From the NCBI GenBank assembly GCA_003693705.1, contig RBZT01000127.1, positions 8,910-72,909 of the forward strand: DNA of 64,000 nt. Direction: 5' to 3'. The notes under the pieces are model-generated. The model had not been told where the DNA came from and did not search any database. It saw only the letters and a list, made by a program, of their open reading frames with translations. The number at the start of each line of letters is the position of its first letter. The stretch's first letter is position 1. This stretch comes from Polymyxa betae (lineage: Eukaryota > Endomyxa > Phytomyxea > Plasmodiophorida > Plasmodiophoridae). Positions 10,020-20,893 of this stretch are shown one piece after another. The position numbers and the translations under genes are program-made.

Positions 10020-13000
10020 TTAAGTGGTCGTTGCAGCCTGGCTTGCAGTTGCTGCTTTCCTTTTGTGTGCCTCCTGCATCTCTTGCATCAACGACTTCTG
10101 GATTCCAGCCGCGACAAAATATCCAGATCCGGGTTTCGTTGGATTGCTGGCTTCTTCAGCATCTTGTGGCTCGGCAGACTTGAATTTGGTTAAAGTCGAT
10201 TCTTTTCTTCTGCTGGTCTCTGGCTTCTTCAAATGACCTCCAGTCTGTTTCGACTTAAGGAAATTGACTTACAATGCAATACCAAAAATCTCACCATGAC
10301 CATGGCAAGTGCATTTGCATTCATATCCGAGCTAGAAGGTTTGATAGTACTGGGCCCAATTTCCTGAAACAATCTCGTCGTTATCTCGGTTCCAAACCAC
10401 AACAATCTTTACCCTTGAAAAAGTGGCATTTGCTTCGGAAACTGTCGGCTTTAATGAGGCTGGAGATGATCCCGACGTTGTACCTTGTCTTATGCTTGAG
10501 AGAGATTCTGATGATGTTGCTTCATCGTCGTCTATCTGTGATTTGAGTTCGGCTGGAGAGAACCTGTTGATAATCGAGTTAGCAAAAAATAAATATCAAA
10601 TCCAACAGATCACCTCAGCTGCCATTCCTTTTGCACCGATTTTAGCGATTTCGAATCAAAGACTTGAGACCTATACACAATGGCGTTCTCGATAATCTTA
10701 CAGACTAACTGGAACGCCCTCATATCAGCCATTGGATCGGTGGAATTAGTATCAGTTGCAATAAAGTTAGGTGAGAAGACGATAGCAAGATTGTGTGGTG
10801 TCATCTTGGATTCTTCACTATGTGATGCATATTTGGCAAATAAATCCAGAGTCCATAAGAAGAGTGAACGATAGGGCTCCGTTATTCTAGCAATTAGCGC
10901 ATCTGTGTGTTCAACAGACACAAACTGATTCAAATCACTAACAGGTATGCCGTGTAACAATTTTACAGGCATATCTCGAAACCAGACCTATATTTCAAAT
11001 TACATTGACAATCATTAGCGAGAATGCACCCTGACCTTCATATTATTAGCAACTGAATTGATATCCTGACATTCACGGAACGTGCCATCATTGAGCTGTT
11101 TCTTGACAGCTTTGGAGTCGGCCTCATCCGGTGCTAGACGAAATATGCCAATTGAGCTGGTCGCATTACGAGAGTCCAGATAAATATCCATTTGAACCAG
11201 AACAGATGGAATTCCGGCTGGATACCATCGAGCTATAAACAGGCTGAATGTCAAGGCACAACCATAAATGAACACATACCGATATCTTCAGATAAAATTA
11301 GATCCATAGAAGTCAGGGGAACGCCAAATTGTGGCACTGCAGAATCAAATGCTGAATCCCTTTCTGTAATATCAGCCATACTATCATGAGCAATACTGAT
11401 TGATTTCTGGAGAAGCAGATTATAGAAGATCTATAGTACAATACAATACATTTGCCTACATTCATCCGTCTAGAGACACTACTAGATGGAATAGCAGCCA
11501 TTGATTCAGCAGGGTATGTTTGAGCAATGTGTGTCAGCTGATCGATAAGATCGAAACTCTCAGAAGCATCGCCGAAAAGAGATTCAAGTCTGCGAATAAT
11601 TGCAAACCTATCCTGAGATGACGGAGGTATAGGCCGATTGGATTGGTTTGCTTCCAATCGGTCAAGTAGAGCTTGTGCAAGAGCTGCCTGAAAGATAGTT
11701 TAGTGATCAATGCATTGACAGAGTTGTAAGATTACGATAGACGATAGTCTGCGAGTAGAACGTCTTTCAACCATAAGTTCACGTAATGTTCTGTCTACAT
11801 TCAAATATCGTAATGCTGATTCATTATTAGATCTGATAGCTGCTGCTAACTCAAGAAGGCTAACAGAAACTGATTAGACCTTATGATAGATTGAAGTAGA
11901 CGATAAACGCGGATACCATGAGGAAGGAATGGGATTTCCATCCATATCAATTCGGACTAAGGTCTTTGATTGTGAAATCAACTCTATAATGGCTGTAAAT
12001 CCTTTTTCTGATAATCTGTTAGACGAGATGTCGATCTGTTTCAGTGATGGATGCACAATAGCAGCTTCCAGAATGCTGATTACTCCATCCCCCTGCATAG
12101 AAAAGTAACTAAATTTGAACAAGAAAACATACATCATGATATCATACCATGGCGTGCTTGTCATCAGCAGCTAAAGAAATACATTCCAATCTTGTCAGAG
12201 ATTGTATTAACTTTGCAAGAGCATCCCCAATCTGTTTGCTCTTCTTGCTATGGTTCAACAGTTTTGGTACTTCAATATTACCATCCAGCGCCAAATGCTT
12301 CAAATTGGAAAACTGCAAAGAGAATACGATTTTAGAGCTGGCATCAAATAACCAGCATTACCTTCTCCAAAGCTTGACATAACTCCTGAAATCCATCTCC
12401 AAGATTATTATATTGGATGCCCATTGCCACAACATTATCAATAGAACCATGTCTCTTAACGCTGTCAACAACAATCTGACGAGTATCAGCAAGCATCCTT
12501 AATTGGAAAAATAAACCCTCACCTTTGTGAAACTAGCCCCAATATTACAATACGATAAGCTTAAAACAAACTGAAGAGGATTGGAATTATTCGAGATTCC
12601 GTCCAGGATGCCTGCAAGCAAAAAATCGCTTATCTTCGTCCGTTCAATAATGAGATGAGAAAGGGATCTGGTTTGACCGATAATCGATCTGAGAACTAAT
12701 GTACATTCTTTGTTAATTTTTAGACCTGAGATAATCAATAATAAGGTGCTATGAACAGAAACACCAAAATTACCAGAAAGATTGAGCATTTCCATTGTAT
12801 CCATTGATATGGCTTTATTTTCAGCCAAGGATGTCATAATGTCGTCGACAATAACATCTTAGAAAAGGTTTAGGGTAGTTATAATTAAATCAAAATACAT
12901 ACTGGTCATGGATAAAGACAGACGTCTTAAGGCTTTACATCTCTTGATAAAGTCGGATAAAGAGCCAGTAAACGATTTACTGAGCTCATTTCTTGACAGA

Positions 13001-14327
13001 TCCAAAGAAACCAGAGCTGATAAACAGTCCGCAAATGCAATGATTCTGAAAGAAAAAAGACAAACCTGATACAAGCTGTTGGGATTCTGCCATCAATGAA
13101 GCCCCTTTACTTGAAACGGAACAGTTGGAAACAGCCAGATACTCAATTGGAGCCTTTGAAGAGGAAATGGCTTCTATCAGAAGCTCAAATCCTAATAAAC
13201 TCTGAGGCGTAATAAACAACGAAGTCGGTGTGCTGCATACCTTCGTCACCAAGTATCTGGTTTTTAATTATTAAAGTTTTGAGGCGTGGCACTGTCACCG
13301 CTGACTTCATCGTATTTCCAATAATTTTGATAGCAGACTTTGTCCAATTATTGCCATGGCAAATTAAACTATGCACTATGTTGTTTGGGGAGAAAGCAAT
13401 CTGCAAACGTACAGGTCAGATTAGCATTATATAAATAAAATTCATTTACAGCGACAATGCATGATAATGCATCTTCAGGTAAAGTGAGGTTGTCAGGCAG
13501 AACAATTCTTTCAAAAATATCCTGATTTCGAAGACATTCACTTATTGCTTGCAAATCTTCGAATACAGAGTTGTCAAACATTTTCTATTTCATGGAATAT
13601 ATTTACCTGCCGATGTCATCTTTGCTAACGTCGAGGAATCCGACAGAAAATAATTGACTACGTTTAGCTCCCTCGTGTCATTATTCTTGATCGAATCATA
13701 AAATGCATAAATTGGTCTCAGTTCCTACAGATGATCAGATGTTCCACGAATGAATTGAATATGTTAGGCCAGTTCTAACTCACATATCTATCACATATAG
13801 CCAGATATAGAGCTCCAACAGAATCTGATATAGAGTAAGATTGTGCATTGGCAGAGACAGGAGGTAGTTGAACGCCAGTTGTCTGTAGAGGACCTCGAGC
13901 TCGATCGAACGCGCGAAGCGATGAATATACCGAATTTGAAAATTGCTGTAAAATGGTCGGGTTTTCAAATTGTATTGACCAAACCTCAACTTGTTTAGTT
14001 GTCCGAAATCTAGATGACAAAATTATTCAAAGTAAATGGAGTTGTTAAGGGGCGATTCAACCCTATTTTGATCATAGAAGGATCTTTCTCAAATTCCATC
14101 GAATCGACATCAAGCATTGAGAATGATTTCTTTACAGCAGCTTGTGATAATCGCTTCTTCTTTTTGATCAACGCCAAACGAAGATTAGTGGCCAATATCA
14201 GGCATTCCTTTGGCTTCTTGCCAATTGATCGGGCTATTAACGCCGTCTCCAGAAATATTTGTGTTTGCCGAGTGCCTTGCAAATCGTCTACAAATCGTTT
14301 TGCTATTTTGGCTTCATCTGATGCCAT
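10020..14327 (-). CDS. CARMIL-GAP-type protein: PH domain, leucine-rich repeats, RhoGAP
   Basis: Multi-exon gene. The N-terminus (from ATG at 14327) encodes a CARMIL-like PH domain: TQIFLETALIARSI, ECLILATNLRLALI, SFSMLDVDSMEFE. It joins across an intron (about 14070-14021) to FRTTKQVEVWSIQFENP, whose end matches the PH C-terminal helix. Exons from about 13.6 to 11.8 kb encode ribonuclease-inhibitor-type leucine-rich repeats (LVSLDLSRNELS, VRIDMDGNPIP). From about 11.34 to 10.65 kb lies a RhoGAP domain starting FGVPLTSMDLIL, with the arginine finger in GIFRLAPDEAD and LAIVFSPNFI near its end. A basic tail follows. The RhoGAP should stimulate GTP hydrolysis on Rho/Rac GTPases, and the PH-LRR part suggests membrane and actin-capping regulation. 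The architecture matches CARMIL-GAP described in Dictyostelium. I did not find a capping-protein-binding motif. The N-terminus could extend through an upstream exon. Confidence 0.8.
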
Positions 14328-14733
14328 TGGCAAAGCAACGACAGTTCTTGTTGCTACTATCGCAAACTAAAGTTCACGATAATCGGCAGTGGCACGTGCC
14401 TTATAACTTCGTTGACAATATCTTCAGAAACCCAGCTACAGATTAATTCTTTTCGCTTCCATTTTAGACCAAAATTAGACAATTCCACGATCGTGAGCGG
14501 CACGAAAATTGAAAATAATCGAGAATGATCGGGAGTGTTCATGGACTTAAACATTTCATAGAGCCAGGCTAAAGTAATTTAAGGCTTTAGACGGGAGCGA
14601 TCGAATTAGATAGGCGATTAAAGGTTGTTTATTTAACATGTTGACTATTGATAAGGTGATAGAATGAGGGTCACGCAATGTTGGCTTCTTTGATAGATTG
14701 TGTTGGGGTCTGATTATTACAGGATTGATTCAC
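14328..14733. promoter_or_regulatory. Divergent intergenic region between the CARMIL-GAP gene and RPC11
   Basis: About 400 bp between two genes that point away from each other, so it probably holds both promoters. A minus-strand open stretch (14554-14357) could be an additional first exon of the CARMIL-GAP gene. No core promoter motif stands out. Confidence 0.4.
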
Positions 14734-15102
14734 ATGAGATTCTGTCCAGCATGTGCTAATATGCTGCTGGTAGAGCATTCCGATAGCGGTCTTAGGTTCT
14801 TCTGTGATACATGCCCATATGTCTATGGTATACGGTCACCCATAGTTACTACCGATTATCTCGAGAGGAAGAAAGTCGACGATGTTCTCGGAAGTATTTC
14901 CGATTGGGATAATGTTGCTCAAACTGAAGGTAATTTTGCCTCATTTTCAAAAACACTTTGAGAACGCTCTGTAGCTATATGCCCGAAATGCTCGAATAAA
15001 AAAGCATTCTTCTTCCAGCTACAAACAAGAAGTGCTGATGAACCTATGACGAACTTCTACAAATGCACAAACTTCGATTGTCAGGCCCGCTGGAAAGAAT
15101 GA
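14734..15102 (+). CDS. RPC11: RNA polymerase III subunit RPC11/RPC10 (TFIIS-like)
   Basis: Two exons (14734-14929 and 14975-15102) with a 45-nt GT..AG intron give 107 residues, the usual size. The N-terminal zinc ribbon reads MRFCPACANMLLVE ... FFCDTCPYVYGI. The C-terminal TFIIS-type ribbon reads CPKCSNKKAFFFQLQTRSAD, then EPMTNFYKC ... C. The loop with RSADEP carries the acidic residues needed for RNA cleavage. The protein gives Pol III its intrinsic RNA 3' cleavage activity and takes part in termination and reinitiation in the nucleus. The start is the ATG immediately before RFCPAC; an upstream in-frame ATG is not needed. It converges on the LIM-kinase gene with about 140 bp between stop codons. 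Confidence 0.93.
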
Positions 15103-15240
15103 GCTGCATTGACCCCTTTCTACTCCACAATAATCTATTTCTGTATTTATATCTAATAGAGCTTGATATCCATGAATATATTTTATGATGATTAATTGCA
15201 ATCGCTTTCTCTAATATATATAACTAAACATTTTTCTAAA

Positions 15241-17720
15241 TTAGTCGCCGGCAGAACCTCTACTTGAGCTAGAGCTTTTCTCTGGCTCTTCGTCTTCAGA
15301 TTGTTCCTCAAATTCATTATTGGCGAACATATCTGTAACAAACGGATGTGACATGAGGTCATTGGCGTCCGGACGATCATCCGGAGACCTACCAACATCA
15401 ATGATCCTACAGAAGACATGTGTTTCATAATACAGACCTTGTTAAACATTTCCGAATAAAATCTTTAGCGACATCCGATAACCAGTCAGGAATTTTGGGT
15501 ACTGCATTAGAGTTGCCAATGTGATACAACGCCCTGAATGGATTATCGAAGTTGCATTCTGCCCAAGGTGACGTAGCAGTTGCCATTTCTATTAAGACGC
15601 AACCAAGGCTCCATATATCGACCTGAGTCCTCAGTTAATAACGTCATGGTACAGTCATTTCGAATAATTATACCTTGCGACCGTAATTGCCCAGGAGTAC
15701 TTCAGGAGCAGTCCAAAGCGGAGTGTAATTATAACCTATCGATGGCGCCTCTTTGGCAAGAATATTCTCAAACTGCTTAGCTGATCCGAAGTCTGCTAGT
15801 TTCAAGTTTCCAAAAGTATCTACAAGCACGTTTTTTCCCTAATGTTCATTTAGAGATCACAATCGTGATGAGACCTAATGAACCTTGATATCACGATGTA
15901 TAACATCCTGACGATGCATGTATTCCAGTGCTGATAACAGTTGAGCAGTATACATTTTTATAGTCGGCTCCTTAAAATGGCCGAAACTTTTAGCATGTTA
16001 GACATTGTTTTAAGCCAAATGAGTTATTCAGTTCACCTTTCAAGTAAAAAATCAATTGATTTTCCAGGAACGTATTCCATTAGGATGTTGAGCTTGGTTG
16101 TATCTTGCTCAGTTCCCAACAAAGCAACAATATTAGGATGCTTGAGCTTCTTCATCAAATTAATTTCCGTTTGAAGTTGCGCGGCGCGAGCTTTGTCTTC
16201 CATCGTGGTCAGCTCAATCTGAACAGGAAAGTGAGTTTGAAACATTTAAGATTTGATTTGAGCACACCTGTTTGACAGCTATTAATTCGCCAGTAACAAG
16301 CATCCCCATATAGACTTTCCCAAACGATCCCTTTCCTATCATATCGCCTTTCTTCCATTCTAGCTTGATTTCAGTGTTAGATTCAGGGGCACCTTGAGTG
16401 ATCGACATTGTATGCCCCTTGGGAAGTCTTCTTGGCGAAGATCGGCGTTTTTCTTTTGAGCTTGGAGACACTGGTGGCGATACCGTTAAAGCAGGTGCAG
16501 AAGTCGAAAGTGTCGGTTTAGGAGCAGCAGCTACTTCTGTTGATGAAGTAGGACTGATAGATTCTGGATCAGATGATCTTGCACGATGTCGATCTGATGA
16601 GTTTGATAACAGCGAAGGCGAAGCAATGGGATCATTTGGAAGCGGCTGTAAAATACTTCTTATCCGGGCATCTACCTGTATAAATATTTAAACAAACAAT
16701 GCAAGAGTTAATATTAACACATACTTGTCTGTTGAACCCATCCTCTTTGATAGGCAACGATGGAGATACTGATGAGGTTATCAAGCAGTCTTGACAACAA
16801 ATTAGCTTATCTCGCACCTTTGCCGATATTTTATCTAATTGCTTTTGACAGAATGAACAGCGAAAGCAGTCAGGATGGAATTTAGCTCCAACAGCAGCCA
16901 CAACCGTATGAACAGGAACGGGCTCTCTACAAACATTACAGACGACACGCATTGATGATGCTGAAATATGATTGGAGCAACGTAATTCGCCACCAATCGA
17001 CAGATATTTGTCAAGATGTACAGCACATTGAACGCAGCGAAAACATTTTCCATGATAGAACTCGGCATTGACGGCCATACAGTCATTAAGTATAGGCTCA
17101 CCACAAGATGTACATCTGTGAGCGAATAGCTCTTGATAATCTTGCTGGCAATATAAATGATCATCTTTTCGAAATATGGTAGAGCCAGATTTAGCCAATG
17201 GTCTCAAACAATGATGACAGGCAAGGCAGTGCTCATGATAGGGCTTTCCACTAGCCTTTATAATCTCATCAGCCTTCGCCTCTTGGCCACAGTGTGCACA
17301 TCGTTCTAATGGGCCACCACATTTTTGACAGTATGGTTGACCATCTCGATTGAAGAACGTTGTGCCAAGTACACTCTGGCATTTAGTGCAAGTGAAATGT
17401 TCAGGATGATAATGAGCACCCATTGCTCCGATCATTTTTCCATTACTTATCCGCTCATTGCATTTCTTACAAACAGGTAGCAGCTTCTCGTAATCAGCTT
17501 GGCAATAGAACTTTTCTTTTTTGTGCCAAAACTTTTTCCCATGAAGAGTTATTCCGCATTGACAACATGTAAAGCATTCTGTGTGGAACTTCACCGTTCC
17601 AACCTTTATATAGGATGAAGTCCCCGAGATGGATTTTCTACATGCATAGCACGTGATGGCATCTGTGCCAGATGTTGACGAGGGCGGCAACGCGGTTCCA
17701 TTGGCGGCCGCCATCGCCAT
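15241..17720 (-). CDS. Five-LIM-domain protein fused to a MAP3K (STE11-type) kinase domain
   Basis: The first large exon (17720-16725) encodes five LIM zinc-binding domains in series, beginning CYACRKSI, CKKCNERI, CAHCGQEA, CTSCGEPI and CNVCREPV. A 49-nt intron (16724-16676, GTATGTG...TACAG, phase 0) joins it to a Ser/Pro-rich linker (VDARIRSILQPLPNDP ... SPPVSPSSKEKRRSS). The linker leads into a kinase domain with Gly loop GKGSFGKVYMG, lysine in IAVKQ, HRDIKGKNV, DFGSAKQFE and VDIWSLGCVLIEMAT, all intact, in the MEKK/ANP style. The next kinase intron, 47-49 nt, falls after IAVKQ and others follow HRDIK, NYGRK and CLTR. An acidic/Ser-rich tail ends at 15241. About 720 residues in total. LIM domains bind protein partners, so the kinase is probably targeted to adhesion or cytoskeletal sites to start a MAP-kinase cascade. 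The fusion rests on the frame across the 49-nt intron. An internal ATG before the kinase (about 16409) could in principle start a separate gene, but the linker upstream looks coding. Confidence 0.85.
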
Positions 17721-18122
17721 CTGGCTGGTTCCTGGAATAAGGACCGAACGAGACAAATCGTTTTTCCAAAACCCAGCCAGAGACTCGAATCCAAAGGACC
17801 AGTACCAAAAAATGTATAGGCTGTGTGATGAGAGCTATTGGCACTGTGCTGTTCGGCCATAAAAATCTTTGGTCGGAGCCGTACTTGGTTGAATGGGATG
17901 AAACATTCGCCTCACCAGCCTCATTAAAGTCAAATTCAGTATCAATATGAGAATGTTTATATAAACAATGACTACTGTAGAGAGACTTGGTTTTGTTTCG
18001 TTAAGCGTCTTTCATACAAAAATGTATCGTAAAATGTTAGACAGACGCCTGAGATTGTGAATTAGATAGACGGACAATTTGTTGTGTATTTTTTCAGATT
18101 GAGCTAATCACTTGCTCGGAAT
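17721..18122. promoter_or_regulatory. Divergent region between the LIM-kinase gene and UPF3
   Basis: About 400 bp separating two gene starts on opposite strands. The LIM reading frame stays open upstream of the chosen ATG as far as about 17840 without another ATG, so a short upstream exon is possible. No recognised motif. Confidence 0.4.
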
Positions 18123-18842
18123 ATGTCATTGAAAGGCAATGTGACGTCGCCTTCTCCAGCACATCTAAAGTTGCTTCTACGTGGCCTACCGGAGACTTTT
18201 GATCTGGAACAATGTCTTCAAGCGATGGCATTGAAGTCGCTGTATACCTATTATAATCCCAAGCAGCAGACTGGCTGGGTAGCTCTGTCGCCTGCTCCAT
18301 CCGAAAGCGATCTTTTGCCGATCTGTCAACAACTGATGAACGCCACACAATCGTTATCTATTGAAAAAGCACCATTGCAAAAAATCCCTCGTTCACATAG
18401 TCGCCGTGACCTTTCCGTTAATTCTATAGAGGTCGATCCTCATTATGTGAAATTTCTGGATTCGCGTACCGAAGATGGAGCGATGAAGCCAGTTGCTAAG
18501 CCAGCCGTCGAAGTCGAAAAAATCCCCACTACGGTCGCTCCTATTGTCTCATTTCTAGCGAGTCGCGAAAAAATTCCCAAAGGCCAAACGTATTCTGGAC
18601 CATCAACTGCTGAGGCTTCCAATAGGGCAGCTCGACGAAAGAAACCCAAAAAGAAGAAGGAGAGAAAAAAGAAAACGGATAGTCCTGATTCTGCCAGCTC
18701 TGTTCCCAGAGCTTTCAATTCAACTAATAATGTGAAGCCCACAGAGCCTGTCAGCTTTGGTGTGAAGATCTTGACGAAAACAAGTAGTCAGCCAAATATA
18801 CGGTGGCAAATCAAGCAGTCCAGTAGCCATTCTCAAGGATAA
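18123..18842 (+). CDS. UPF3: UPF3-family nonsense-mediated mRNA decay factor
   Basis: Single exon, 239 codons. An RRM-like start LKLLLRGLPETFDLEQCLQA is followed by SIEKAPLQKIPR and NSIEVDPHYVKFLDS. These match the family pattern in which the RRM-like domain ends in APFQKIPK, then a GTIE.DPEY.KFL segment. A later TTVAPIVSFLASREK and a Lys/Arg-rich tract (about residues 170-185, likely nuclear localisation) follow. UPF3 links UPF2 to exon junctions or terminating ribosomes in mRNA surveillance. The C-terminal part is short compared with human UPF3B, and I see no clear exon-junction-binding motif. Family assignment rests on motif order and is fairly firm. Confidence 0.75.
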   Translation: MSLKGNVTSPSPAHLKLLLRGLPETFDLEQCLQAMALKSLYTYYNPKQQTGWVALSPAPSESDLLPICQQLMNATQSLSIEKAPLQKIPRSHSRRDLSVNSIEVDPHYVKFLDSRTEDGAMKPVAKPAVEVEKIPTTVAPIVSFLASREKIPKGQTYSGPSTAEASNRAARRKKPKKKKERKKKTDSPDSASSVPRAFNSTNNVKPTEPVSFGVKILTKTSSQPNIRWQIKQSSSHSQG

Positions 18843-20258
18843 TTCCTTTCTATGATTTAGGAATTTCGAGTACGAGCGATTTCCAAATCAGCTCAGCGTT
18901 GTAGGCTACATTCCGCTCTGATCTGTTTGGTCGTGATGCAGTTGGACGAAATCAATACGTTTATTCGTGCTATCTAGACAATTAAAACATTTGTCGAATC
19001 TGTTGACAAGATTTCACTTCTCATGAGTCGCCTGTTTAACAATGTGAGGCCATTCGACATCAAATGACTGAACGACATTACAACGTGAGATGCATGCTAG
19101 GGCTGAAGATTCTTTCTCGTTGTAAACAGAGCATATATTGATCTTGCTCTCGCCTGAGGTTTGAAGAATTTTCTTTGTGATCGTTAAGTAATTTAGTCCA
19201 GATTTTTATTGTAAATACCCTGTTCTGATGTACAACTTTCCAACCATCGAACTGTTCGATTCAGGCGATAGCATCAGGAACGCTTAAGGGGAGCCTTACC
19301 TTGATAAATATTTTGGATTGAGTAGCCAATTGAGACCCAAATATAAAACTCTCCAGCACTGCAAATATATCTCTCTTGAAACGATGACAAGATCTTGATC
19401 ATTCTTGTCTTCTGTGTCTCGAATGTTTTAGAATCCTCCTGAACACATTGCTACGATCTGTACTGGTGCTTGGAAGATCTCCGATTGGGCGCTTAAAAAG
19501 CTTTTTAAAAAAGGAAATAACTGCTAGAGGACACAAACGAACCCATTAGCCACAATAATTATGTGGGCAGAGCCGATGATAAACATCAGCAAGACATCTA
19601 ACATGAACATTAATAGGATGCAGATGTGTGAATTGGACCAATGTACTGATACAGTCAGGCATTTTAGTTGTGATTGTGTTGTAGGAGCTGGTGGAGGATG
19701 TGAGCTGCTCAACAATCTGGTCTTGATTTCATACAATATCGATCGTGTAGATTACCCATAAAGGTAAGACCTCTGCGTTCCTCCAAATGAAAATAGAACG
19801 TCAGCACATACAGTAAGCAGAAATAAGCAGGAGATGATACTTAAACCCTGTATGTAATCATACAGAATTTTCTTTCAAAATGAAATATTTGTAACTGTAC
19901 GTCAACAAGTGTCAAAGTTCAGCTTATTGCAACTGTACAGTCTACTTGAGAATCAACAGTTTCAATATTCTCAGGACGAGCTCCTTGTGTATGATGATAG
20001 AGACTACCGTCGCGATAGCCAACACAACTAAGGAAACTTGTGCCCCTGTGGGGGATAGCAGATTGTAGGAACATTGCTATAATCTGAATCAATGCGAGCA
20101 GTATACTTGATAGGCCGAGATGAGAATGAGCCCCCCGATCATACAGAACAGCGATATCAGTCCAAACATCACTTTCTAGATTTCTAACAGAAATGCACGT
20201 GATTTGGCTTGGGAAGCATCAACCATGAGCGCATGGAATCACTGGCTGGAAAGAGTCG
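18843..20258. other. About 1.4 kb without a supportable gene
   Basis: Only short ORFs occur on either strand. A possible short coding start (MSAWNHWLERVDGHPPDF, at 20225-20278) precedes the SUMO-interacting protein in a different frame; I could not connect it. Nothing resembling a tRNA or a repeat family was recognised. Confidence 0.4.
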
Positions 20259-20654
20259 ATGGACATCCACCAGATTTCTAACATGAGCCGTTCTGAGGGG
20301 GATTCCAGATCGCCTACGACTTTGCATGGCGAGCATCAGGCTGCGAGTTTAGAACCAAATAATGACGATGCTGCAGTGTCGCAAACAGAATCTTCAGTAA
20401 ACACTGGACAAGAGGCTACCAGTAGTCAGTTTATGACTGCAGAAGGCTGTGATGAACTCCCTATCATCGACCTAACAGTCGAACCTGTTTACAAAGATAA
20501 CGGCACAAGTCACCAAACTATCCCAGTCATTGATCTAACATCATCAGTTTCAGAGAAGAACAAAGTTGAAGTTCATATTGAACAGGAAAAGGTTGAAAGA
20601 AGCTGTGAACGTGAAGTTGAGATTCATGTCAGTGGTATTGATCGCTCCGCTTGA
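20259..20654 (+). CDS. Acidic protein with two SUMO-interacting motifs (5' part of gene certain, 3' part unclear)
   Basis: The 131-codon ORF is rich in Ser, Glu and Asp and predicted disordered. It contains two copies of a SUMO-interacting motif, DELPIIDLTVEP and TIPVIDLTSSV, about 20 residues apart. Each has the hydrophobic core (V/I-I-D-L) next to acidic or hydroxyl residues. Tandem motifs of this type are typical of proteins that recognise poly-SUMO chains, including SUMO-targeted ubiquitin ligases (RNF4/Slx8). I do not see a RING domain downstream, so that function is not supported. The ORF may continue through an intron into the plus-strand ORF at 20651-20893. No homologue is recognised outside the motifs. 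Confidence 0.5.
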   Translation: MDIHQISNMSRSEGDSRSPTTLHGEHQAASLEPNNDDAAVSQTESSVNTGQEATSSQFMTAEGCDELPIIDLTVEPVYKDNGTSHQTIPVIDLTSSVSEKNKVEVHIEQEKVERSCEREVEIHVSGIDRSA

Positions 20655-20893
20655 GACATTCGTCTATGAAATCAGTAACATGCTGGACAGAAAATTTATT
20701 TGTCAAGAGATTTATAGGAGCAATTAAAACTAAAATTGATTCATTAGTACTATGTTCAGCATGGAATAACTTTCCCTGTAGAACGGTCTACTTGTGGAGT
20801 ACAGCATGTCCAGAAGGGAGTTTCAATACAATCAAGATAACGACACCACGAGCATATCCTAAACAATTGCGATCAAGACGTCTTGAAAGCTAG
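20651..20893 (+). CDS. Possible 3' exon of the SUMO-interacting protein
   Basis: The 80-codon open frame ends KITTPRAYPKQLRSRRLES. It begins at the stop codon of the preceding ORF and could be joined to it by an intron, for example a donor near 20630 (GTCAGTGG). No domain is recognised. It would overlap the end of the convergent rhomboid gene by 4 bp. It could equally be a chance ORF. Confidence 0.3.
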   Translation: MRHSSMKSVTCWTENLFVKRFIGAIKTKIDSLVLCSAWNNFPCRTVYLWSTACPEGSFNTIKITTPRAYPKQLRSRRLES

